From Methanobrevibacter sp. (GTDB lineage: Archaea; Methanobacteriota; Methanobacteria; Methanobacteriales; Methanobacteriaceae), in the NCBI GenBank assembly GCA_022775905.1, contig JALFJX010000008.1:1-59302 (forward strand): a stretch of 59,302 nt of DNA, in the 5' to 3' direction. The notes under the pieces are model-generated. The model was given only the letters and a program-made list of their open reading frames with translations, did no database searches and had not been told where the DNA came from. A program made the translations under genes and the position numbers. Numbering within the stretch: the stretch's first letter is position 1; each line of letters opens with the position of its first letter. This document shows positions 1-6,794 of this stretch, in pieces.

Positions 1-55
1 TTCCGCCGACATTTATTATCACGTTATCACTTACTATATCTGGTGACATTAACAT
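1..55 (-). other. Possible 5' end of a gene leaving the left edge
   Basis: On the minus strand an open frame starts with ATG at 55 (or 49) and runs off the window, reading roughly MLMSPDIVSDNVIINVGG. A stop lies in frame two codons upstream, so this would be a true gene start. No convincing ribosome-binding site is visible. The peptide resembles fragments of Ig-like repeats in adhesin-like proteins, but it is too short to assign. It could equally be chance. Confidence 0.2.
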
Positions 56-155
56 TTCTTATTTGTGTTTTGACCAGCATCATACACCAACTCTGATAAA
101 CAATAACTGTTCAAGACAACATTTTTAATTCTATACATTCACCAATATTTTTATT

Positions 156-494
156 TTATATCTGAATATATGTTAAAATTCTACGATTTGAACGAATTTC
201 CAAAACTTTAATTACTGAAGAAAATAAAATTATTATTCGTAGTGAGAGAAAAGTAGTAGATAATTTCGTGACTATTTGCATAACAATAATTACTATAGGA
301 ACAATACATTTTATCATATTTCCCATATCCATACCACCTAATTTATTATTTAAATTACTATTATTATCTAAAACTGAATCTGAAGGATGATTAGATTTTT
401 GTTTATTTCCGTGTTTAATTGGAGTACCACAATTAGTGCAAAAATCAGAACCTTCTTCTAATTTAGAACCACAATTTGAACAATAATTTGCCAT
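156..494 (-). CDS. Zinc-ribbon protein with hydrophobic segment
   Basis: The first 30 residues hold a clear double-CxxC zinc ribbon (CSNCG at about 5-9, CTNCG at about 19-23). An Asn/Ser-rich linker follows, then a hydrophobic stretch from about residue 60 that could cross the membrane. Such N-terminal zinc_ribbon_2 modules on membrane proteins are common in Methanobrevibacter. The ATG at 494 is preceded by GGGGGTAATC, a good ribosome-binding site. The tail after about residue 75 (repeated Ile/Leu, then RSNRR) does not look like a folded domain, so the gene may be a shortened copy of a longer zinc-ribbon protein. Function unknown. Confidence 0.65.
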   Translation of the reverse strand: MANYCSNCGSKLEEGSDFCTNCGTPIKHGNKQKSNHPSDSVLDNNSNLNNKLGGMDMGNMIKCIVPIVIIVMQIVTKLSTTFLSLRIIILFSSVIKVLEIRSNRRILTYIQI

Positions 495-663
495 GAGATT
501 ACCCCCATTATTTAGATTTTATATTAAAGACAACATAAATATATTACTATTATGTGTTCTTGTTGATCATGGATTGCCAAAATGGTGAGCTGTTTTTTCA
601 TGTAAAAATCATAACTGACCTATTTTAATACTACTTTTTACATATATTTATGATAGGTGTTTT

Positions 664-2073
664 ATGTTTTTACAAAATATTTCTAAATTTATATCAAACT
701 ATCGCTATGAACAAGCAACTGTGGAATCACTAACTACTGTAAAAGCTGCTTTTTTAGATTTTTTTGGAGTAACATATAGAGGAATGGGTGAAGAAGCACC
801 AAATATTGCTTTAAATACTGTTGGAGAAATATTTCAAGCAAAATTTGACTCAAAACTAACTGCATCAATAATTGGCCAAAATATAAAAACAGACATTTTA
901 AGCGCTGCATTCGTTAACGGTATCGCAGCACATGTTTTGGAATTGGACGATGGTCACAGAGGTGCTCAGCTTCACTTGGGTGCTGTAATATTCCCAACAG
1001 CTCTTGCAATCTCAGAAGCTTATGACTTGACAGGTAAAGAATTTCTGGAAGGAGTTATTGTAGGTTATGAAGTTGGAATATTACTTGGACAACTTGTAAA
1101 TCCAGATCATAGAAACAAGGGATTCCATACAACTGGAACAATTGGAACATTCATTGCAGGTGTAGTCGCTTCTAAATTGTTAAAACTTGATGAAAATCAA
1201 ACATTGAATGCGTTAGGTTTATGTGGAACTCAGGCAGCAGGTCTCTTGGAATCTGACCACAGTGGATCCATGGGTAAAGTTTTGCATGTTGGAAAAGCAG
1301 CATATAATGGTATTTTATCTGCATTCCTTGCAAGAAACGGTTTTACTGGTAGTGGAACTATCTTTGAAGGTGATGAAGGATTCCTAAAAACAATGGTTCT
1401 TGACAATACTGATTATGATATGGGTGAGTTCTCTTTTGAAAATGCACTAAAAAACATTGGAAAGGTAAGAGTTCGAGATATTTACTTTAAAAAATATCCA
1501 TTCTGTAGACACTTACACTCTTCAATCGATACTGCATTAAAACTTAAAGCAAGTATTGGGGATGAATATAATCATATTCAAAATGTGGCTGTTAAGACAT
1601 ATAAAGTAGCAGCAGAACATAATAATTTCCATCCTAAAAACTTGGAAGAATTAAAACAGAGCCTTCCTTATGCAGTTGCTATTTCACTTGTTGTTGGTGA
1701 AGCTAGTGTTGACAAAATTAACCAACTAATCGAATTTGGTCTTTTGGAGAATTATTCAACAGTTGATGATGTGAATGCCATTAAAAATATAGTGAATGGA
1801 ATGATTGTATTATCAGACGATAAATTAAATGAACTGTACCCTGCTAAAAGACCTTCAAATGTTATTATTAAATTAGATGATGTTTTCAGAAATGGAATAT
1901 TTCAGAATATCACATTCCTTCCAAAAGGAGATTTTGAAAATCCTATTCAGTTAAGAGAGTTAATAGACAAATTTAAAGGTTTAAATCCTCATTATAACAT
2001 TAAAAACTTAACAGTCATTGATTCTCTTGAAGATTATACAATGAAGTATGTTGTTCGCAAATTAAATGAGTAG
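664..2073 (+). CDS. MmgE/PrpD family protein (2-methylcitrate dehydratase-like)
   Basis: At 469 residues this is full length for the MmgE/PrpD family, whose members dehydrate 2-methylcitrate, decarboxylate cis-aconitate or epimerise iminodisuccinate without a metal cluster. Family landmarks are present: HVLELDDGHR at about 90-99, GFHTTGTIGTF at about 153-163, and a KYPFCRHLHSSID segment near 276-289. The ATG at 664 follows GGTG by about five bases, and TATA-like ACATATATTTATG lies just upstream. The next gene starts six bases after this stop. The downstream neighbours (fumarase-type hydratase, citrate-synthase-type lyase) suggest a tricarboxylate or related hydroxy-acid substrate. The exact substrate cannot be read from sequence. 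Confidence 0.88.
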   Translation: MFLQNISKFISNYRYEQATVESLTTVKAAFLDFFGVTYRGMGEEAPNIALNTVGEIFQAKFDSKLTASIIGQNIKTDILSAAFVNGIAAHVLELDDGHRGAQLHLGAVIFPTALAISEAYDLTGKEFLEGVIVGYEVGILLGQLVNPDHRNKGFHTTGTIGTFIAGVVASKLLKLDENQTLNALGLCGTQAAGLLESDHSGSMGKVLHVGKAAYNGILSAFLARNGFTGSGTIFEGDEGFLKTMVLDNTDYDMGEFSFENALKNIGKVRVRDIYFKKYPFCRHLHSSIDTALKLKASIGDEYNHIQNVAVKTYKVAAEHNNFHPKNLEELKQSLPYAVAISLVVGEASVDKINQLIEFGLLENYSTVDDVNAIKNIVNGMIVLSDDKLNELYPAKRPSNVIIKLDDVFRNGIFQNITFLPKGDFENPIQLRELIDKFKGLNPHYNIKNLTVIDSLEDYTMKYVVRKLNE

Positions 2074-2078
2074 ATATT

Positions 2079-2981
2079 ATGGATGATACAAAAAAATTCC
2101 TTAAGAAAATAGGTATTAATGAAGTTTCAGATGGTTTCAAATCAGATAAAAGGTTTGGTGATGGTGGACAGTACCGTTTTGAAGTTCCAGGGATACAATC
2201 TCCAAAAACAATGGAAGCTTTACTAAAAGAATCAATCAAACAGGATATTTTTATTCACAGGGTAACTCAAACCAAAGGAATAATGATGTTGACTGATGGT
2301 GAAATCAAAAGAATGGCTGATTTGGCTATTGACTATGGATGTGAATTGTTTTTGGCGGTAGGTCCAAGAGCAACATATGATACTTCTGCAACAGTCCATA
2401 CAAAAGAAGGAAGCAGAATTGGATATCGTCTTAGAGGTTATGATAATCTTGTTTATGCAATTGAAGATGTAAAAAGGGCTTGCAGACTCGGAGTTCGTGG
2501 AATATTATTATATGATGAAGGATTGCTTTGGGTATTAAATCAAATGAGAGAAGATGGTGAAATCCCAGGTAATGTTCATTTTAAATTGTCAGCTCATGCA
2601 GGTCATTCTAATCCAGCATCTGCAAAATTACTTGAATCACAGGGACTCAATTCACTTAATCCTGTAAGGGATTTGCAAATTCCAATGCTTGCAGCTATTA
2701 GGGATGCATGCGATATTGCAATTGATTTGCATACTGAAAATCCAAAGTCAACCGGTGGATTCATAAGACATTATGAAGTTCCTAAATTCATTAAAGTTGC
2801 ATCTCCAGTCTATTTAAAAACTGGTGGATCAGTTGCAGCAAATCATAATTGGGATACAACAGAAAAAGAGGCAATAGCACGTATAAAACAGGTTTCACTT
2901 GTAAAAAGGATAATTGATGAATACTGTCCTGATGCAATTGTATCTCCTGCAAAATCTGATGATTTATCCACTCCAGAGTGA
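2079..2981 (+). CDS. U32-peptidase-like TIM-barrel protein
   Basis: This 300-residue protein has the look of a (beta/alpha)8 barrel related to the family labelled peptidase U32. Strand motifs include CELFLAVGPRATYD near 90-103, VRGILLYDEGL near 143-153, VHFKLSAHAGHSN near 166-178 and CDIAIDLHTENP near 211-222. The conserved acidic and His residues sit at strand ends, as in barrel enzymes rather than proteases. Many proteins named U32 are in fact hydroxylation or unknown enzymes, so peptidase activity should not be assumed. It lies six bases after the PrpD-like gene and its stop is only four bases before the next start, so it is clearly in that operon. Its role there is unknown. Confidence 0.7.
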   Translation: MDDTKKFLKKIGINEVSDGFKSDKRFGDGGQYRFEVPGIQSPKTMEALLKESIKQDIFIHRVTQTKGIMMLTDGEIKRMADLAIDYGCELFLAVGPRATYDTSATVHTKEGSRIGYRLRGYDNLVYAIEDVKRACRLGVRGILLYDEGLLWVLNQMREDGEIPGNVHFKLSAHAGHSNPASAKLLESQGLNSLNPVRDLQIPMLAAIRDACDIAIDLHTENPKSTGGFIRHYEVPKFIKVASPVYLKTGGSVAANHNWDTTEKEAIARIKQVSLVKRIIDEYCPDAIVSPAKSDDLSTPE

Positions 2982-2985
2982 TTAC

Positions 2986-3858
2986 ATGGATATTTTAGAT
3001 AGTATTTCAAAAACAATCATAGATGCATCAACAACTCTTTCTCAAGACAAATTCAATGCATTAAAAAAATCTATTCAAACAGAAGATAATGAAAATGCCA
3101 AATGGGCATTGGAACAGATTTTAGAAAACTATAAAGTCGCTCAGAATATTAAATTTCCATTATGTGATGATACTGGAATTCCTCATGTTATAATTGAGAT
3201 GGGGGAAGATAGGGAAATTTCAGGAACTCTGTTAAATCAAATCCATAATGGAATAGAATTGGGGTTAAACAATCTTCCGGCAAGACCAATGGCAGTAATT
3301 GGTGATGAAATCCAGAGAATTGAGCAAAGTGAAGGACTATTTGAAAAACCTGGAATGCTTCGTCCTGCATCAATATTGATTGACAATGCCAATGATGAGT
3401 CAACATATAAACGGAATATTGAACCTGATACACTTAATATTCATTTTTTACTTGAAGGGGGAGGCCCTGAAATCAGAGCCAAGACTTTAAGAGTATATCA
3501 TAAAAGATCTTTTGATAATGTAATCAACACTGCATGTGAATGGCTTGAGGAATCTTTAAAAATGTTGGGATGTACACCATCAATTCCATCAATAGGTATA
3601 GGTAGAACACACTTTGAAGCGACATCTCTTCTTTTAAAATCCATTGCATATGGAAATCTTGACAATCAAAGTGAAACAGAAATGCAGATAACTCAAAGAT
3701 TGAATGAAACTGGTATTGGTCCTATGGGTTTTGGTGGAAAAACTACAGTTTTAGGCACTTACTTGAATATTGGAAATCAAAGGGCAAGTGGTGTTAGGAT
3801 AGTGTCAATCAGACCATCCTGCTTTGTTGAACCAAGAGTTGCAACATTAAAATTGTAA
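2986..3858 (+). CDS. Fumarate/tartrate hydratase-type alpha subunit (Fe-S lyase)
   Basis: The 290-residue product matches the N-terminal (alpha) domain of class I fumarases and the TtdA subunit of tartrate dehydratase. Three Cys expected to bind the [4Fe-4S] cluster are present: Cys60 in LCDDTG, Cys196 in LGCTPS and Cys279 near the C-terminus. GPMGFGGKTT near 245-254 is also typical. The usual GIGG after the second Cys reads GIGR here. I chose ATG 2986, preceded by GAGTGATT, over an upstream in-frame ATG at 2914 that would overlap the previous gene. No beta subunit gene is in the cluster, so a partner must be elsewhere or the enzyme differs from normal fumarase. Confidence 0.8.
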   Translation: MDILDSISKTIIDASTTLSQDKFNALKKSIQTEDNENAKWALEQILENYKVAQNIKFPLCDDTGIPHVIIEMGEDREISGTLLNQIHNGIELGLNNLPARPMAVIGDEIQRIEQSEGLFEKPGMLRPASILIDNANDESTYKRNIEPDTLNIHFLLEGGGPEIRAKTLRVYHKRSFDNVINTACEWLEESLKMLGCTPSIPSIGIGRTHFEATSLLLKSIAYGNLDNQSETEMQITQRLNETGIGPMGFGGKTTVLGTYLNIGNQRASGVRIVSIRPSCFVEPRVATLKL

Positions 3859-3861
3859 ATC

Positions 3862-3871
3862 TTTATATATT
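3862..3871 (+). promoter_or_regulatory. Probable TATA box for the citryl-CoA lyase-like gene
   Basis: The sequence TTTATATATT lies in the 57-base gap after the hydratase gene and about 50 bases before the ATG at 3916. Transcription would start near 3893. It suggests that the last genes of the cluster can be transcribed independently of the first three. Confidence 0.45.
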
Positions 3872-3915
3872 ATTTTTAACTTAATTTAATTAATTGATAA
3901 AATAGGTAGCGTAAA

Positions 3916-4716
3916 ATGCAAGAAAATAATTTTAAAATTGATAGGCATTCTTTAAAAACAGCGATTTCACGTGTCGAAACAGATAAAATCGTTACAAGAG
4001 GTTATAATCAAAGAGATTTAATTGAAAAAATCAGATATGCTGATATGGTATTTTTACTTCTAAAAGGGAGGTTACCAACTGTTGGTGAGTCAAAAATCTT
4101 TAACCATGTTCTTGTTTCATTTTGTGACCATGGTGTAACTCCGCCAAGTACTCAGGCAGCACGTATTGTTGCTTCTTCAGGTTCTCCAATGAATTCTGCA
4201 ATAGCAGGGGCATTATTGTCTTTTGGGCATAAACATGCAGGGGCTATTGAGAAAACAATGGAATTATACCAGTCAAAAATCAATTCATTGTATATAACTG
4301 ATGATTCTGAAATCGACAATAAGCAGATTGCTAGTTTAGCTATTGAAATTTATCAAGATTATATCCTTAAAGACAAAAAGGTGCCTGGATTTGGTCATAG
4401 GTATCATAATGTCGATCCAAGAGCTGATAAACTGATGGAACTTGCAATTAAAGAAGGTTTCATTGGACCTCACATTAAATTGGCATTGGCTCTTGAAGAC
4501 TTAATATATCAGAAAAAGCAAATTCGCTTAAACGTGGATGGTGCAAATGCAGCTATTTTATCTGATTTAGGTTTTACTCCAGACTTAGGATTAGGAGTAT
4601 TTATAATAGGCAGGATTCCGGGAATCATTGCACATATTCATGAAGAACAAATGGATGAAGACGAATTTAGAAGATTTTGCGATCTTGATGATGTAATATA
4701 TCAACAAAAAAGGTAG
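3916..4716 (+). CDS. Citrate synthase-superfamily protein (citryl-CoA lyase-like)
   Basis: With 266 residues this is a short member of the citrate synthase superfamily, the size of stand-alone citryl-CoA lyase (full citrate synthases are about 370-430). The three catalytic positions are visible: His107 in HKHAGA, His161 in PGFGHR followed by VDPRAD, and Asp208 in LNVDGAN. It could cleave citryl-CoA or a related 3-hydroxy-acyl-CoA into acyl-CoA and a 2-oxo acid, or run in reverse. AGGTAG precedes the ATG. No ATP-dependent citryl-CoA synthetase gene is nearby, so how a CoA thioester would be made is unclear. The next gene starts six bases after this stop. Confidence 0.82.
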   Translation: MQENNFKIDRHSLKTAISRVETDKIVTRGYNQRDLIEKIRYADMVFLLLKGRLPTVGESKIFNHVLVSFCDHGVTPPSTQAARIVASSGSPMNSAIAGALLSFGHKHAGAIEKTMELYQSKINSLYITDDSEIDNKQIASLAIEIYQDYILKDKKVPGFGHRYHNVDPRADKLMELAIKEGFIGPHIKLALALEDLIYQKKQIRLNVDGANAAILSDLGFTPDLGLGVFIIGRIPGIIAHIHEEQMDEDEFRRFCDLDDVIYQQKR

Positions 4717-4721
4717 ATAAC

Positions 4722-5231
4722 ATGGAATTTATAGACGTAATTAACGAAAGATACAGTGTAAGAGGATATTTAGACAAAGAAGTAGAACAAGAAAAACTTG
4801 AATATGTCTTAAAAGCAGCAACCATTGCTCCAACTGGAGTCAACAAACAACCGTTCAAGGTTTATGTAATTGATGCTAAAAAATATAAAGAGGAATTATC
4901 CAAAATCTACAAAGCATCATGGTTTGTTGAAGCACCATATGTCTTAGCTGTTGTAGCTTTAAGAAATGAAGCTTGGGTAAGACCATGGGATTCTAAAAAC
5001 ATCGCAGATATTGATGCAACCATTGTAATGGATCACATGATTCTTGCAGCTACTGATGTAGGACTTGGAACCTGTTATATTGGTGCATTCAAGAAAAACT
5101 ATGCACATCAATTCTTGGAATTGGATGAAACTGAAGAAGCTGTATTGTTCACACCTCTCGGTTATCCTAATGCGGAACCTCGTGAAACTCCAAGAAAAGA
5201 ATTAGATGAATTTGTAGTATACAAAGATTAA
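4722..5231 (+). CDS. Nitroreductase-family flavoprotein
   Basis: A 169-residue compact nitroreductase fold. The N-terminal RYSVRGYLD motif (about 10-18) contributes FMN-phosphate binding, APTGVNKQPFKV near 36-47 is the family's second motif, and DVGLGTCYIG near 109-118 is the third. Members use FMN and NAD(P)H or other donors to reduce nitro compounds, quinones or enoate-like substrates. It begins six bases after the citryl-CoA lyase-like gene and probably shares its transcript. This may mean a redox step belongs to the cluster, or only convenient co-transcription. Confidence 0.85.
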   Translation: MEFIDVINERYSVRGYLDKEVEQEKLEYVLKAATIAPTGVNKQPFKVYVIDAKKYKEELSKIYKASWFVEAPYVLAVVALRNEAWVRPWDSKNIADIDATIVMDHMILAATDVGLGTCYIGAFKKNYAHQFLELDETEEAVLFTPLGYPNAEPRETPRKELDEFVVYKD

Positions 5232-5233
5232 AA

Positions 5234-5572
5234 ATGAAGTTATTTATTTTGCCTGCAGATAATTCAGAGGAGATGACCAAAATCTCTGAAGATTTATCTT
5301 TAAAAAAATTTAAGATTACTCAAACAGAAAGTAATTTTATTTTAATGCGTAGAAAAAGATATGGTAATATTTTAATTCATGTAATATGTTTAATTGTTGC
5401 CTTAGGGTATATTGGACCCGTTTTAATAATTAATGTTGCTTATTTTACCTATTCATATCTATGGGCTTCTCCAAATGTATTAATTACTACTGAGAAGTTA
5501 GATGATGAGGGTAATCCTTTGGAATTTAGTAATATGGATGAAATATTAAAGAAAGCTACTGCTATTCTATAA
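5234..5572 (+). CDS. Small membrane protein of unknown function
   Basis: The 112-residue product has a soluble N-terminal part of about 40 residues, then one long hydrophobic region (about 50-82) that can form two membrane spans, and a charged C-terminal tail. The ATG lies two bases after the nitroreductase stop, implying co-transcription. No recognisable domain. Its 3' end overlaps by 11 bases the end of the convergent gene at 5562-5891. Confidence 0.6.
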   Translation: MKLFILPADNSEEMTKISEDLSLKKFKITQTESNFILMRRKRYGNILIHVICLIVALGYIGPVLIINVAYFTYSYLWASPNVLITTEKLDDEGNPLEFSNMDEILKKATAIL

Positions 5573-5891
5573 TCTCATCTACACTATATTCTTCTATTTT
5601 TCTTATAACCAGTGGATTTTTAGCATTCACATATTCTGATTCTTCACCAATTTTTGCATCAATGAACACTTTATCGGCACCAGGTTCGCTGAATAATGAA
5701 ATAATGTCTGAAATAAAATCATCGTAATCTTTTTGAATATTTGCATCGCTAAAGCCTAATCTTGGAAGTTCTGATGTCCAGAGATCATTTCCAGGTGAGA
5801 ACTTTTTATCAACTACTTTTTCATCCTTGATTTCACTATCTAATGTAAGTGAAAAGTTACTGTTTAAAATTATCCAAACTGCACGTTCCAT
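5562..5891 (-). CDS. Hypothetical protein, 109 residues
   Basis: An acidic soluble protein without membrane segments, signal peptide or a domain I recognise. The N-terminus (RAVWIILNSNFSLTLDSEI) could be a beta-strand pair. It is convergent with the small membrane gene, overlapping it by 11 bases, and divergent from the membrane protein at 5954. The coding frame is clean and the amino acid composition normal for this genome, which supports a real gene. Confidence 0.55.
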   Translation of the reverse strand: MERAVWIILNSNFSLTLDSEIKDEKVVDKKFSPGNDLWTSELPRLGFSDANIQKDYDDFISDIISLFSEPGADKVFIDAKIGEESEYVNAKNPLVIRKIEEYSVDEIIE

Positions 5892-5953
5892 GTATATTAG
5901 TTTATATGAAATGATATAAATATTATGAAACTAAAATTAAAAATAGTGTTATT

Positions 5954-6304
5954 ATGGCAAATATTAAAATGTTTAAACTATTAGGAGTATTAGTGGCTCT
6001 ATTGTTAATAATATGGGCAGTTCTTCCATTCTTAAGACATCAACCGATTACTACTGATGTCATTGCTACTGCAATTATATTAATAATGATTGCTATTGCT
6101 TATATGATTATTATGTTCAACCCAAGCTGGACAAAAGCAGTATTCTTCTTTGAAGGTATTGTCATTGCAGTTGCAGGATATATGTTACTTGAGTTTCCAT
6201 ACAACTTAGAGCTTGCTGTAGTTGGTATCATTATTATTGCAATCGCTATTCTTGCATATTTGCAGAAATTACCTCCTAAGATGTTAAGATGGTTTTATAG
6301 ATAA
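5954..6304 (+). CDS. Small integral membrane protein, four predicted spans
   Basis: The 116-residue protein is almost entirely hydrophobic, with likely spans at about 7-26, 37-54, 62-79 and 85-104, and ends in a basic tail (PPKMLRWFYR) that should face the cytoplasm. No family recognised. It stands alone, 164 bases before the ATP synthase operon on the same strand. A T-rich run after its stop suggests its own terminator. Confidence 0.6.
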   Translation: MANIKMFKLLGVLVALLLIIWAVLPFLRHQPITTDVIATAIILIMIAIAYMIIMFNPSWTKAVFFFEGIVIAVAGYMLLEFPYNLELAVVGIIIIAIAILAYLQKLPPKMLRWFYR

Positions 6305-6420
6305 TTTATTATCTTTTATTCTTTTTTTTTATTAGTTTTTTATATGGGATTTTATCCTTTTGAATACTTTTTTTCTTTTATTTTCAATTTTAATTATTTT
6401 TTTAAATATTATATAGTAAA

Positions 6421-6463
6421 AGATATATATATTGCACAACAAAAATAAGTTCACCATGGTGAT
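6421..6463 (+). promoter_or_regulatory. ATP synthase operon promoter and start region
   Basis: AGATATATATAT at 6421-6432 is a good archaeal TATA box, giving a transcription start near 6453 and a leader of about 16 bases. GGTGAT at 6458-6463, five bases before the ATG of subunit H, is the ribosome-binding site. It lies inside the perfect palindrome TCACCATGGTGA (6451-6462). Confidence 0.6.
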
Positions 6464-6468
6464 TAATT

Positions 6469-6783
6469 ATGGCAGAGATATCAGACGCAATCGCAATGAT
6501 AAAAAAAGCAGAATCAGATGCTGAACAACTTATTGCGGATTCACAAGCGCAATCAAAAGATATGATTGCTGAAGCTAACTTAAAAGCTGAAGAGTCCGTC
6601 TCTGAAGTTAAAATTGCAGCAGAAGAGGAAGCTCAAAAAACTGTTTTTGATGCAGAAGATAAAGCTAAAAAAGAAGCACAATCTATCTCAGAACAGTCCC
6701 AAATTGATGTCAAATCTTTAAAAGACAAAGCAATGGGAAATGTTGATGAAGCTGCTTCTATTATTGTCAAAAATATATTGTAG
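6469..6783 (+). CDS. atpH: A-type ATP synthase subunit H
   Basis: A 104-residue, Ala/Glu/Lys-rich, heptad-patterned protein with no hydrophobic segment, typical of the coiled-coil subunit H that pairs with E to form the peripheral stalk of the archaeal A1Ao ATP synthase. The start is fixed by GGTGAT five bases upstream. It is the first gene of the operon; subunit I begins 11 bases after its stop. The identity rests on composition, length and operon position, because this subunit is poorly conserved in sequence. Confidence 0.88.
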   Translation: MAEISDAIAMIKKAESDAEQLIADSQAQSKDMIAEANLKAEESVSEVKIAAEEEAQKTVFDAEDKAKKEAQSISEQSQIDVKSLKDKAMGNVDEAASIIVKNIL

Positions 6784-6794
6784 TGTGAGTTTAT

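Noticed and set aside
2914-2985. Upstream extension of the fumarase-type subunit
   Set aside because: It overlaps the preceding gene, does not match the family N-terminus, and ATG 2986 has a good ribosome-binding site.
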